The translations under genes and the position numbers were made by a program. A stretch of 64,000 nt of DNA from the NCBI RefSeq assembly GCF_000013745.1, contig NC_007925.1:3162001-3226000 (forward strand), read 5' to 3'. Below the pieces are notes generated by a model. It searched no databases. It saw only the letters and a program-made list of their open reading frames with translations, and had not been told where the DNA came from. Shown here piece by piece: positions 39,801 through 46,448 of this stretch. Within the stretch, counting starts at the first letter, position 1. Each line of letters begins with the position of its first letter. Source of the stretch: Rhodopseudomonas_A palustris_F. Its GTDB lineage: Bacteria > Pseudomonadota > Alphaproteobacteria > Rhizobiales > Xanthobacteraceae.

Positions 39801-42152
39801 TGCGGCGCGCTCGATGGCGTCCGCCGCGTGGCGACCGGCATATCGCCGACGGGCGACCAAGACGGCAGCGCCTCGCTGACCGGCTTTGCGGCAGGCCTGC
39901 GCCAGGCCCTGTCGACGTCGGCCTATTCGATCAATGCGGCAACCGGCATCGACCGGACGCAACCGTCCGCCGGCAGGGCCGCACCGGCGATCTCGGCTGT
40001 CCGTCTCGGTACCACGATCGGCGAGCCGATCCACTACAGCTTGCGCAACCCCGGCAAGCCGATCGTGCTAGCGCCACGCCCGATATCGAACGTGCTGATC
40101 TCGCGCAACAATGTACCGATCTACGACTATGTGAGCGGTGTCGGCATCGATTTTTCCGAGCCGTCGCACATGCTGGATTTCTCCAACATCGATTACGACG
40201 TCTGGATGAGCCAGTTGTTCGCTGCGGTCGACACAGTACTGACGCCGGTCTTCACCTCGGCGATCCTGCTCGTCGATGGCCGAACCAAGGATCCGGTGGA
40301 GGGAGGGTATCTGGGACAATTGCTGGCCTCGAAGGAGGCTCTGGCCAGCTCGGCGTCGACCCTCATGGTAGCGGTCTACAAGGATCAGACGGCCGACGAG
40401 GCCGGGCTCATTGCCGCCCGCGAGGCATTCTATCAGGAAATGCTGGTCGCGCTCGGCAATGCCTACAGCGTCCATGCCGCGATCGAGTTCCTCGCGGATG
40501 TCAAGGCGGACGCCCGGGACGACGACATGTCGTACCCGCCCAATCTCTATGGCTCCGTCAGCGGCACGATGGCGAGTACGGTTTCCTTCACGGCAGCGAA
40601 GCTCGCGTTGCAAACTACTTCCGCCGCCGAGCCCGCGGTACTCGTCTCGCTTGTGACTGCGCCCGGCGTGGTCAAGAACGCCGACGGCAGCGTGCAACAG
40701 GTGCTGAGCGTGACGGGCGCCAAATATGATGGTATCTCGATCGAACATCAGATCTCCGATGTGCCAGGTATCCAAGACTACAAGGCGTCGAGCTGGCTCG
40801 CCTTCGTTGAAGCATCGGCCGGAACGGCACTGTCGAGCCAGCTCGGCAATTTCGACGTCCCGCTCGTCCTACGGTCCTTCCCAACCACCCCGGCGATGAC
40901 GGATCAGAGCGGCGCGCAGAGCCATCCTGACGCCACCGAACTGGCAAACCTGCTCGAATGGACCTACCAGTTCACCTATTCGCTCGATTTCCATTATCCG
41001 CAGGATCGCATCTACGCCGAAGTGATCTTCAACGTTGCGGAGGGTGGCTTGCGAGCGATGGCGGTCGACGCCTTTGGCGCGCTTGCCGAATTCGTCACGG
41101 TCTATCCGAGCGTGGCGATCGATCTCAACGGCATTCTGGCGAAAGTCGACGCAACGACGGTCGACCCCGCCACGATCGCCAAGGCGACGGTCGCGATCAA
41201 ATCCTTCAACCAGTTGGTCGATCATGTCGCCACGTTCGGCGACAGCATGAACCTGGTCGCCCGCGGGGCCTCGCGCAGCCATCAGGGCTCGAGCGCGGCC
41301 AAATATGACTTCATCGTTTCCGAGGCGCCCGGCCGGGTCGAGGGCTACGACTACGACGTTCTCGTGGTGACGATTGACGGCGCGCCGCCGGAAGGGATCT
41401 CCCCGCCGACCGTGACGATCGCGGGCTACAAGACGAAAACGTTTGCGACGACTGCCGCCGCCTTCAGCTTCTATTTCGTTGATAGCGACGAAAAGCCGCT
41501 CAGCAACGCCCTCGGCCAAGCCATCGGCGACCGCACTGTCCTGCTGGCCGAGATGCAGGTGCTGCAGCGGCAGGATGCCTGGTCGTGCGTCCTTCTAAAA
41601 CGGAACGAGTTCCTCGGCGGCAGGGCGATCGCCGATGCTTTCGTCTATACGACGCCGGAGGTGAAATTTGCGGCGCCCTATCATCCTGTGGTTGGCTCGA
41701 GCCAGCCGGTGCAGGTCGCGGAACTGGGGTCGCTGGACGGCAATCCCGTCACGCGCTCGCTGCAGGACCAGCTGACGGCGGTCTTTGCGGCGCTGCTGAA
41801 AAACTACGTCGCCGACACCATCACCGTGCAGATGGAATGCAGCTACAGCTATGCCATCAATCCGGCGCTGTCGCTTGTTTCGCTGCCGGTCGTGATGCAG
41901 CCGCCGACAACGGTCGCGGTCGCCGCCGGGCCCCCGCAGCCACAACAGCCCGATCTTGCCGGGATGATCGCAACTCTTTCCGGTGCCATCGAGCTCTGGT
42001 TCGACGCGAACGAGCCGCATGCCGAAAATGGCCAACTGGATTTCGTACTGACGATCATGTCGTCGATGACGGTTCACCCGATGCCGCTGGTGCGCCTCGA
42101 CAATCTGCAATTGCCGATCATCTATGTCGATCCCCCGCTCAAGACGCGATGA
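30825..42152 (+). CDS. 3775-aa giant protein: GT-B-like N-terminus, beta-rich core, LysM-like segments
   Basis: ATG 30825 has AGGGTG 7 nt upstream; the frame is open further back only through the previous gene. There is no signal peptide. Residues 42-65 (IFIGASSGLGHQASS) look like the glycine-rich GxGH loop of GT-B glycosyltransferases, and about 388-402 (FEGKGTANLALNLG) resembles their donor-side motif. From about 560 to 1590 there is strand-rich, lipid-groove- or DUF6603-like sequence (family recalled, not tested). An Arg/Lys-rich basic hinge follows near 1600-1625. LysM-like segments occur at about 1930-2080 and 2510-2665 (YAIQPGDSFVGIAG; TLAAIAAYYGTTVVAL). The last 1100 residues are unassigned. 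Enzymatic activity is unproven. It appears to form one unit with the two genes upstream. Confidence 0.8.
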   Translation: MPLTDLINAFQQNVIQQNGVMTGADLARLRTLLTDGTLGELRIFIGASSGLGHQASSINILKRMIGFGCAGPIRVVYEVDADDPNLPKLAVLLPGFNPNNPGAPYQLNGVNLVFTAYQAGTPLGLAAARLAICGGSELNVNMTAADRLNVDAYLQLQPFQWPLQDNLLWQRPAEGQQERIVLNAVPALGPGFVDRAFYMPEPTVSDQEWDTLFDSFPNQEQLHIAELIDGFMQPDTDKQINFLPVYGIGDTAGGSISTLTGRSWGILYSLTAAVAYAQQQGDETLQRPTVIGVVSRMQASSWADFTLAVNGQLNCPAPDGSNSFQLAMTYATANGLPQRVRVQSTSNSAAFLAAVDALQNNEILVVAMPDLPPDVFNLMYGIASLPFVFEGKGTANLALNLGMPYIHMARGGVSVYPTTFLGGGQQFVAAMSANIGVIVAELQQWLSLWPANQADTPAARIGTYIIQSITLANGPYQQYFTSISTFYHAEQNDKLLMSLIWSLQQLPVWAQQQQLAARRAALARADAESPLQQFYNTLTANVSSGVLNLIPGALNTGIIFDLLTKIIGSDSLSIGSGLTAVTISFSSPYDKITVTGPTLSFGSGSLASDIVFTAGETLESLTAALTLHGKDFSFEGAPWFTVDDTSIAVTVADSGQRIQGEVTGLFMIGKTPVSVSFAYPAGQNELLFKGDFGNNPPGFNELFQLLGGINFLPTLPPPLNLASNLTLKGIQLAYDYSRTAVTGLNVNIATAADWPIFGKVALQKGAMLTVAVASPTGSRQVSWLAAGTITIGKGRISLGISYPDISMTAQMEDGSRPIPLGDFLTFFLPPSYTLDLSANVTLLTMSVQPVKTPVYAVSGALDTDWPIEIAGVRIFTLTGLSMDVNGTGSNPTGSITAETTMFIGQPTEFRLAVTAAYLGSGKWQFSGTLSQGTISVVDILRTYLPAGWIPTPAPKIDITAFNAKIASSGTKGVGNSYEVGGTVKVWDVPFLKDINFESTIIGKFGYLAAGAPVVGMGVARVPISPELFPIVDANGRHALVRAVEGGAAKPGYYGEIAALITWSNIKLRLAYSFEPNYQCYLITWGIFTGKLEEKLVDQKPHWIASIGFTEGTTLGGMIETFISWATGSRFGLAAPWNVLNSISLSNFSLVFDITAGTVSFQINIGPIEMGFARLTAISVQYNNDKANPKDNGVRVNIVGEFRWQDNPSQPLNWDAAKPETTPAPPGGGNKYIDIRLLALGQHVTASCFPTSKTVQQAIACMATLPPPKAGEIPPIQFDASSNWLIGMDFGVLKIEDDEKGGYVVTLQIVFNDPNLYGLRLALEGSAAKIFKGLDFQIMYRKISDNLGVYQAEIALPAIMRKFQTGVFTITLPIFAIQVYTNGDFLIDIGFPWNENFARSFTIEAIVPPGIPLIGGGGIYFGKLSSATSTAVPAVTNGTFNPVIVFGFGAQLGLGKSVEIGILSAGFSLTVFGIIEGVLAKWNPYTATNVGTSGNDQLQGQYFFSLSGTMGIIGLLYGTVDFAIIKASVRIEIKIYAQIVFASYQDIPITVAASVDVTAEVTINLGLFKIHLSFSFSARVKETFVLTTAHDSPWHLASPQAKALPRMARPLNARLGRRNSRRGLRTALQPVWSNLSKPAAKAALAGYCAAAPTIAGDQATQLSQQLPCYILSIFIDSVKSASADPHSSARKAAGEVADTPFELLAKRVAQWAIAAIGTEPMSPGQVDKAIVTPAQLDALLQYLSDTTTNPTPIPRAAIDAFLSDQVSFALHAPPTTAGEADVAYFPMPVALELNVPAYGSAAALKYSFTDYNSITDAYLLMLRDYFNELAVKVEGEQKAPKNARLALANGDTSMADFIFTDYFLLVMRQVVQALQDGLRDYKYPIQSSQTCNDVVTWVNTTGKLSGDDAYTLADLFADNGDHALAGGKTLAVNGTTYAIQPGDSFVGIAGDARFGSAFDATQLATLNAETAGVIAGGKTYTYNASSYTTLGADTLSTLAETFGTTVADLLANSDIRTNTDLLAPLGAMHVPAYPVTTATGDTLTGLAGKLGVSMLDLAATDNGAIAGLFDPVADPYLDIAHLPQFEVGALIQEAQRALALQQLSGMVSRYYFHGMRLPTSGITPNAIGMWVTDQGGQLKLPDTAGLFALTGQQIALPTIVAPNNYTITLNGFTALGWMTSPGGNSFTLTVTPDSVENAAITALTNYARGNALDIPASGLGAGQMVASAAATYPLASPIIWQSTAGIALPYAPAPAAPKTVNLWMLPNAMVALPDPTTRAINPRFTFSVERYDQASATTVSTPVVDYGLASAVGFSVKKVPDQGASSPASSTTYEIVGAGGQDVVVLERLLAAIGGNDSAIFQITLGFASSSTGGTSGIESAAADRLTLGISQVNLSTVTRPPGARQVADAEAPIAAGPTVLNKPTEFIRLLWEASITRSGGFFLYYFDGATGSGLPDRIFNDKGEAPLTMIVTYAKPSQPELQNAITNYINAVIIGDAVDLSDASIVATSAGVVHTITTGTEDSLGGIATRYFAQIADVAAAAAPLQLASKATPTVENGVYFVSPLATAAERDPDAIARRFGITLNQLKDANPAITSWQNPLPLYTGLRLPDITLAIGSSPGGTTLAAIAAYYGTTVVALAVDNAELTGLLAANQALTVVSGPTVLSSTVTAGVQSTAAHRPMPMSVPSDPAAPGYAVDFLTNAFSLLGYLVAANQDFKASNMGLPAGPQAPTGNVSSKMLRPRALADGGSWDYTLSIPYTGLSKTGGGATGVRLQANDSPYRGNGSLLQLNFSWQDLYGNLIITTLSNPAPASNSPLNRSPILIGYTDALVGLARWPSVSSGWSVLPAAGGGQPTLAVDLSFSPTAYQSPEENPDGTKSWRQNAIQALPTYVTLLYQLTDPKGVALTLATSLLADEQAIPSTQVAGLLQWLQAIFAFIQDRADGNKAVAVPPPSPTPAIRVPFNPADIVKDQIFLLTLDFVMARTGGVFEGDCGALDGVRRVATGISPTGDQDGSASLTGFAAGLRQALSTSAYSINAATGIDRTQPSAGRAAPAISAVRLGTTIGEPIHYSLRNPGKPIVLAPRPISNVLISRNNVPIYDYVSGVGIDFSEPSHMLDFSNIDYDVWMSQLFAAVDTVLTPVFTSAILLVDGRTKDPVEGGYLGQLLASKEALASSASTLMVAVYKDQTADEAGLIAAREAFYQEMLVALGNAYSVHAAIEFLADVKADARDDDMSYPPNLYGSVSGTMASTVSFTAAKLALQTTSAAEPAVLVSLVTAPGVVKNADGSVQQVLSVTGAKYDGISIEHQISDVPGIQDYKASSWLAFVEASAGTALSSQLGNFDVPLVLRSFPTTPAMTDQSGAQSHPDATELANLLEWTYQFTYSLDFHYPQDRIYAEVIFNVAEGGLRAMAVDAFGALAEFVTVYPSVAIDLNGILAKVDATTVDPATIAKATVAIKSFNQLVDHVATFGDSMNLVARGASRSHQGSSAAKYDFIVSEAPGRVEGYDYDVLVVTIDGAPPEGISPPTVTIAGYKTKTFATTAAAFSFYFVDSDEKPLSNALGQAIGDRTVLLAEMQVLQRQDAWSCVLLKRNEFLGGRAIADAFVYTTPEVKFAAPYHPVVGSSQPVQVAELGSLDGNPVTRSLQDQLTAVFAALLKNYVADTITVQMECSYSYAINPALSLVSLPVVMQPPTTVAVAAGPPQPQQPDLAGMIATLSGAIELWFDANEPHAENGQLDFVLTIMSSMTVHPMPLVRLDNLQLPIIYVDPPLKTR

Positions 42153-42200
42153 AACCGGTCGATGTGAAACGGATTACAACCCCGGATTGAGACCCGAGCT

Positions 42201-42275
42201 TGAGCATGAACCGTAAAAGTGTGAAGCGGTTTTTCTCACGACAAGCGCAAAGCGTTTGCGCGCAGATCATGCTCA
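42201..42275. repeat. palindromic intergenic repeat (REP-like)
   Basis: The outer arms tgagcatga (42201-42209) and tcatgctca (42267-42275) are perfect inverted repeats. Inside are accg/cggt arms and a perfect hairpin gcgcaaa-gcg-tttgcgc (42245-42261). This arrangement matches the short palindromic elements scattered through Bradyrhizobium/Rhodopseudomonas intergenic regions (recalled family, not searched). Confidence 0.7.
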
Positions 42276-42284
42276 AACAATGAG

Positions 42285-42327
42285 CCAAAGCACGATGATG
42301 ATTCATCCCAATCTCATCGTGCTTTGG
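42285..42327. repeat. 14-bp perfect inverted repeat downstream of the giant gene
   Basis: Arms 42285-42298 and 42314-42327 are perfectly complementary (ccaaagcacgatga / tcatcgtgctttgg) around a 15-nt loop. It could act as a transcription stop for the three-gene block, but no T-run follows, so it may be only part of the adjacent repeat element. Confidence 0.6.
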
Positions 42328-42421
42328 CGTGAGCAAGGATTCCAGGCTCGTGCTAGAGTGACCTGCCCCTGAGATTTTCCTCCAGTTGGAGTTAGAGTCC
42401 GGCTCTGACGAGGACGGACTG

Positions 42422-42745
42422 ATGAAGCGGGCACGGTTTACGGAAGAGCAAATCATTGCGGTGCTGAAGGAGCACGAGGCCGGCGCGAAGACCGCCGATC
42501 TGGCGCGCAAGCACGGGATCTCGGAGACGACGTTTTACAATTGGAAGGCCAAATTCGGCGCGATGGACGTCTCCGAAGCCAAAGCGGCTGAAGGCTTTGG
42601 AGGAGGCGAACGCCAAGCTTAAGAAGCTGCTGGCCGAGCAGATGCTGGATGCCCCGCACTGCGCGAGTTGCTGTCAAAAAAAAGCTAGGGCCCGTCGCCC
42701 AGCGCGAGGGCGTCGCGCACCTTCAGGCCGTGATGGGCCTTCTCG
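42422..42745 (+). pseudogene. IS3-family (IS407-like) transposase remnant
   Basis: It begins as a normal OrfA (MKRARFTEEQIIAVLKEHEA with the helix-turn-helix DLARKHGISETTFYNWKAKF). An extra base near 42581-42585 then breaks the frame, the KLKKLLAEQMLD part follows in another frame, and a second frameshift occurs near 42650. A short piece of OrfB (GPVAQREGVAHLQAVMGL) remains before the likeness stops at about 42745. It is non-functional and marks the right boundary of the unknown three-gene block. Confidence 0.88.
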
Positions 42746-42754
42746 CTGACACAC

Positions 42755-42776
42755 CGGTCTTGAAAACCGGCGTGCC
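42755..42776 (+). repeat. tRNA-Ser-like anticodon-arm fragment
   Basis: 21 of 22 bases match the anticodon arm and start of the variable loop of the tRNA-Ser(UGA) gene at 51093-51182 (core CGGTCTTGAAAACCG followed by CGTGCC). The rest of a tRNA is absent. It lies exactly where the IS3 remnant ends and is in the opposite orientation to the intact tRNA. Confidence 0.5.
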
Positions 42777-42802
42777 GTTCCTAAGATCACGCTCGTCGCG
42801 CG

Positions 42803-43033
42803 CTAATAATCGTCGTCGCTGGGAGCGTCGCCGGTTTCGCGCAGTTCGACGGTGCCGAGCTTGAAGATGCGCTGTTCGGCATAGACCGAGGGTTCGATGA
42901 CCGTGAACGCGGCATTGGGATACCGCTGCCAGATCGCGAGGTCGTTGGCGGTGACAATGACGACGCCGAATCGATAGCGATATTGGCCGGGTTCGCTGAC
43001 ATGGCCGATCTCGGCCCAGGTGATCTTGTTCAT
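42803..43033 (-). CDS. small conserved-looking hypothetical protein (76 aa)
   Basis: It starts at ATG 43033 and encodes a soluble protein with a strand-rich core (GVVIVTANDLAIWQRYP, FTVIEPSVY, RIFKLGTVELRE) and an acidic C-terminus ending SDDDY. The composition is normal for a real protein rather than a shadow frame, and no gene competes on the other strand. I recognise no family. Confidence 0.6.
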   Translation of the reverse strand: MNKITWAEIGHVSEPGQYRYRFGVVIVTANDLAIWQRYPNAAFTVIEPSVYAEQRIFKLGTVELRETGDAPSDDDY

Positions 43034-43209
43034 TCCAGCAGCCCTAGCACAGCCCTTGCCGCCTCATCCATGTTCCGCGCACCGTCGTGGTGAGTGTCGC
43101 GCCATGTTGCTCCGCGCGGACCGCATCAAATCGCCGAACCCCCGCGCCGTCGCCGGAACCAATCTCGCCGCCATCGCTTGCCGATTCAATCAGGCGAAAG
43201 GCGACGGCG

Positions 43210-43467
43210 ATGATCGAGGCGCTGGACGTTTTGCAAATGGCGCTGCGTGCGCTGCTGGTGGCGGCCGCGATCGGATGCGGCGTGGTCGGGGTGGTGATGG
43301 CGAGCCGGTATTTGGCTGACATCGCGCGCGTGCGACCGCGACTGATCAAGACCGGTTCGGCGCGTCTTCCGCTGCGCCGGCCGCCGGGGGCGCGGCCGCG
43401 CCGCAAGCGCAGCGACCTCGCCTGGCGGCATGGCAGCGTCGATCTGCCGGACCGGGAATCCGACTAG
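43210..43467 (+). CDS. small single-span membrane protein
   Basis: ATG 43210 (AAAGG about 9 nt upstream) gives 85 aa; an earlier in-frame start at 43087 adds a low-quality N-terminus. A hydrophobic segment (about residues 9-31, ALRALLVAAAIGCGVVGVVM) is followed by a strongly basic, Arg/Pro-rich cytoplasmic tail. I recognise no family. Confidence 0.5.
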   Translation: MIEALDVLQMALRALLVAAAIGCGVVGVVMASRYLADIARVRPRLIKTGSARLPLRRPPGARPRRKRSDLAWRHGSVDLPDRESD

Positions 43468-43568
43468 AGCCATTTGCGTGTGCGCTGTGGATGGCGGCGT
43501 CATGGGGTTTCGCGCCGCCGCCGCCGGCGATACGGTCCCGCTTTAGATTCGTAAACGGGCGTGCGGAG

Positions 43569-43772
43569 ATGGCTGACGACGAAGCAGAGTTCGACATCGA
43601 TCGCTACCGGACGCTGCTCGCCCAAGCCGATGACGAAGCCAGCCGCCTCGCCCTGATCGAACTGCTGATCGAAGAAAACGCGCGCGACCGCTTGGCCGCC
43701 GACGACGCGCGTCGGCAAGCGCTGAGCCAGGCCGAAACCATCCGCCGCCTGCTCCGGAACCATTCCAGCTGA
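43569..43772 (+). CDS. small helical acidic protein (67 aa)
   Basis: ATG 43569 begins a 67-aa, mostly helical, Ala/Glu/Asp/Arg-rich product (DIDRYRTLLAQADDEASRL, ALSQAETIRRLLRN). It has no membrane span, and the weak ribosome site leaves the start uncertain. I recognise no family. It converges with the arginase gene. Confidence 0.45.
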   Translation: MADDEAEFDIDRYRTLLAQADDEASRLALIELLIEENARDRLAADDARRQALSQAETIRRLLRNHSS

Positions 43773-43791
43773 TCGCCGCCGGCGGCGGTGC

Positions 43792-44775
43792 TCAGAACTC
43801 GCGCGACACCGCGTTGCTCGGGGTCGGCCGGTCGGTGATCTGCTGGCCGAACAGGCTGCCGATCAGTTCGATCGCGGTGCGCGCGGTTTGGCCGCGCACG
43901 TCGAGAAACGGATTGAGCTCGACGATGTCGACCGAGCGCACCAGCCCGGCGTCGTGCAACAGCTCCATCACCAGATGGGCTTCGCGATAGGTGGCGCCGC
44001 CCGGCACCGTGGTGCCGACGCCGGGCGCCAGCTCCGGATCGAGAAAATCGACGTCGAACGAGACGTGCAGCACGCCGTTGCGCGCCTGCACCCGCTCGAT
44101 GAAGCTGCGCATCAACACCCCGACCCCGAACTCGTCGATCCGCCGCATGTCGGCGATGCTGATGCGGCGGCTCTGCACCAATTGCTTTTCCAGCCGGTCG
44201 ATCGAGCGGATGCCGAACAGTTCGAGCCGGCCGGGATCGAGCGACGCCCGCGGCTCGTCGCCGAGCAGCCGGTCGAGCCCGCTTTCGCCGCAGAGGAACC
44301 CCGCCGACATGCCGTGCATGTTGCCGGTGATGGTGGTGGCCGGGGTGTTGTAGTCGGCATGGGCGTCGAGCCAGAGCAGGAACAGCTCGCGGCCCTGCTG
44401 CTGCCAGTGGCGAGCGACGCCGTTGACCGAGCCCATCGACAGCGTGTGGTCGCCGCCGAGAAAGATCGGGATCGCGCCGGATTGCGCCAGCGTGTAGGCG
44501 CGCGCGCTGAGCGCGCGGACCCAGCCCTGGATCTGGCGATATTGCCGGGCGTTGGCGGGCAACGCCTCGTCAGCGTCGTCGATCGGCGGCGTCGGCAAAA
44601 GATCGCCGTGGTCCTCGACCACGAAGCCCAACGCCGTCAGCAATGGCAGCAGTCCCGCGGTGCGCAACGCCGCCGGCCCCATCAGGGTGCCGGGCTGCGA
44701 GGCGCCGAGGTCAACCGCTGCGCCCAGCACCGCCAGGCGCTTCGGCGCTCCGCAATGAGCAGATTCGTTCACCAC
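43792..44775 (-). CDS. rocF: arginase
   Basis: The 327-aa ureohydrolase has all manganese-binding signatures: GGDH at 107-110, DAHAD at 137-141 and SFDVDFLDP at 239-247. GGATYREAH at 259-267 and the VELNP segment are also present. Arginase hydrolyses arginine to ornithine and urea; the GGATYREAH form and the length favour arginase over agmatinase. Two GTG codons are possible starts (44775 and 44772), and GGAGG lies 3 or 6 nt upstream respectively, favouring 44772. The gene stands alone. Confidence 0.9.
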   Translation of the reverse strand: MVNESAHCGAPKRLAVLGAAVDLGASQPGTLMGPAALRTAGLLPLLTALGFVVEDHGDLLPTPPIDDADEALPANARQYRQIQGWVRALSARAYTLAQSGAIPIFLGGDHTLSMGSVNGVARHWQQQGRELFLLWLDAHADYNTPATTITGNMHGMSAGFLCGESGLDRLLGDEPRASLDPGRLELFGIRSIDRLEKQLVQSRRISIADMRRIDEFGVGVLMRSFIERVQARNGVLHVSFDVDFLDPELAPGVGTTVPGGATYREAHLVMELLHDAGLVRSVDIVELNPFLDVRGQTARTAIELIGSLFGQQITDRPTPSNAVSREF

Positions 44776-44900
44776 CGACCTCCAGGCTCGAAACCGCGCG
44801 CCGGATTGCCGGTCACGCCCCCTTACCTAGCCGCAGATCGGCGCTTGGTTCCCGCGAGCCCCGATTGCAGGCGACTCGCGGGCGCCCGCCTTTAGTCCGC

Positions 44901-45311
44901 CTAGTTGAACTTGGCGGTGTCGGCCTGGTCCCGGTAGCGGTTGCCCTCATAGATCTTGAAGATATACCAGCCGGCCAGCACCAGCGCCGCCAGCACCACG
45001 ATGCCCTGGTTGGCCGGCAACATCAGCTTCAACGCCACCAGCGCCAGCGCCACGGTGTAGGCTTTCACCAGCTTGTCGCGGTCCAGCAGCGCGGTCTGGA
45101 AGTCCACCCAGTTCTCGCGCTTCCAAACCGGCGGCTTCAGCCGATCCAGCCCCAGCCGCGCCAGTGCGCCCCTGAAGCCGAGTTCGTTGGCCCACAGCAG
45201 AAACAGCGCCAGCCCGAGCACGGCCAGGAAGACGATCGACCATTGCGGACCGGCCGCGAAGCCGATGATGAACACGACCGCAGCCGTGAATGCAGCAATC
45301 CAGGAGTTCAT
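44901..45311 (-). CDS. small inner-membrane protein of unknown function
   Basis: The 136-aa protein has two hydrophobic segments at the N-terminus (about 6-20 and 24-43) and one or two near the C-terminus (about 88-118). A soluble loop with PPVWKRENWVDFQTALLDRDK lies between. I recognise no family; an integral membrane location is clear from the sequence. Confidence 0.65.
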   Translation of the reverse strand: MNSWIAAFTAAVVFIIGFAAGPQWSIVFLAVLGLALFLLWANELGFRGALARLGLDRLKPPVWKRENWVDFQTALLDRDKLVKAYTVALALVALKLMLPANQGIVVLAALVLAGWYIFKIYEGNRYRDQADTAKFN

Positions 45312-45374
45312 GTGTCTGACCTTTCATCCCGGTGGACGACTGTCGAAGCCGCACCGGGCTCATGAGGCGCGCGA

Positions 45375-45716
45375 CTATTTGCGCGCACAAAGAACGACGA
45401 TGTTGTTCGCGCTCGAGCCGCAGGTTGCCGTCATCACGCCATCCTCGACCCGGATCGCTTCGGAGAATTTCGCCCCGGTGACGCCGACGCAAATCGCCGA
45501 CACCAGCGCTTCATTGGAATCGCAGGCCGCCGGACAGCCGTCCGAGGCGCAGGACTCCGAGGTGATCGCGCGGATCGGGCTGACCACGACGGGCGATGCC
45601 GGCGTCAACGCCGCCTCGGTTCGATCGCCTTGCGCCGCCTCGTTGCGGCCGCCCGCCGCCAGAAACAGGACCACTGCAACCGCTGCTGAAAGAAGTATCA
45701 TCGTGGAAGATCGCAT
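45375..45716 (-). CDS. small exported Cys-rich protein
   Basis: ATG 45716 has a very good ribosome site (GGAGGT at 7 nt); a longer frame upstream lacks support. The 113-aa product has a signal anchor or signal peptide (about 5-22). The periplasmic part carries six Cys in two groups (SCASDGCPAAC and C...TCGSS...LCARK), suggesting disulfides. I recognise no family. Confidence 0.65.
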   Translation of the reverse strand: MRSSTMILLSAAVAVVLFLAAGGRNEAAQGDRTEAALTPASPVVVSPIRAITSESCASDGCPAACDSNEALVSAICVGVTGAKFSEAIRVEDGVMTATCGSSANNIVVLCARK

Positions 45717-46016
45717 CTCACTACCTCCGTACCTTCGCAGTTGGCCATAGCCTGCTCGCGGACCCAGCGTATCAGGCCTCACGCGACTCGACAGTGCTTT
45801 CTGCAAAAATAATCCGAAGCCGTCGGCGGCGTCGAGAGCGGGCCATCGCGACCATCAACGCGATTCCATTGGCGCGGCTGTGACAGCGGCGGCGCAGCTT
45901 GGCGCAAATTTTAGCCGCAGCGGAATTCACGGAGTGCAGCGGGCGCCGCCGCGCGCGCCGCGCAGCAGCGGTGCGGGCAGACCCAACAATCGCGCGCGCA
46001 GCGCGGGCGCGGCGAA

Positions 46017-46262
46017 CTAATCGCACACCTCGATCCGGCGAATTCGCCAGCCGGCACGGGTCATCACCCGCTGCCGCAGCGGGTAGCAATCGCCGTCGCT
46101 GAAGTCGGGCCCGCTGCCGTAGCGGAACGTGCCCGCGTAGTACGGCCCGTAGACGCCGAAGAAGGCGCCGCGCGGCACGCCGCTGCGCGCCGCGGCCTCG
46201 TCGGCCGACAACACTGCGGCGCCGGCCAGGGCCAACGCGATGACAAACGCTCGACGCAACAT
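46017..46262 (-). CDS. small secreted protein
   Basis: It starts at ATG 46262 (a GTG at 46265 is adjacent). A clear signal peptide ends at about residue 24 (SADEAAARS). The short mature part is rich in Tyr, Gly and Arg (FFGVYGPYYAGTFRYG) with two Cys. Similar tiny secreted proteins are common in this bacterial group; the function is unknown. Confidence 0.6.
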   Translation of the reverse strand: MLRRAFVIALALAGAAVLSADEAAARSGVPRGAFFGVYGPYYAGTFRYGSGPDFSDGDCYPLRQRVMTRAGWRIRRIEVCD

Positions 46263-46448
46263 CACATCGCTCCGTTGCAGACAGACACGGTAAAATCACG
46301 CCGAAACCGCCGCCGTGTCAACGATCTGTTGGACGCGGGTTGCGCCGCCCGAGCTGGCGCATGCCCCCGCCCTGCCCTGGCCGATGATGACGCAAGCCGG
46401 ATCGATGCTATAGGTTTGCTCATTGCCGCTTTGCGAAACCTCACCGAC

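Noticed and set aside
33170..40034. Long secondary frames within the 3775-aa gene (807 codons plus strand, 951 codons minus strand)
   Set aside because: Composition is typical of shadow frames (Arg/Gly/Asp/Ala-rich), and the overlapping frame gives a coherent beta-rich protein with a good start.
30825..42152. Insecticidal Tc-toxin or contractile-injection component reading of the giant protein
   Set aside because: No Rhs/YD repeats, no neuraminidase or tail-like partner genes, and the neighbours do not resemble tail sheath, tube or baseplate genes.
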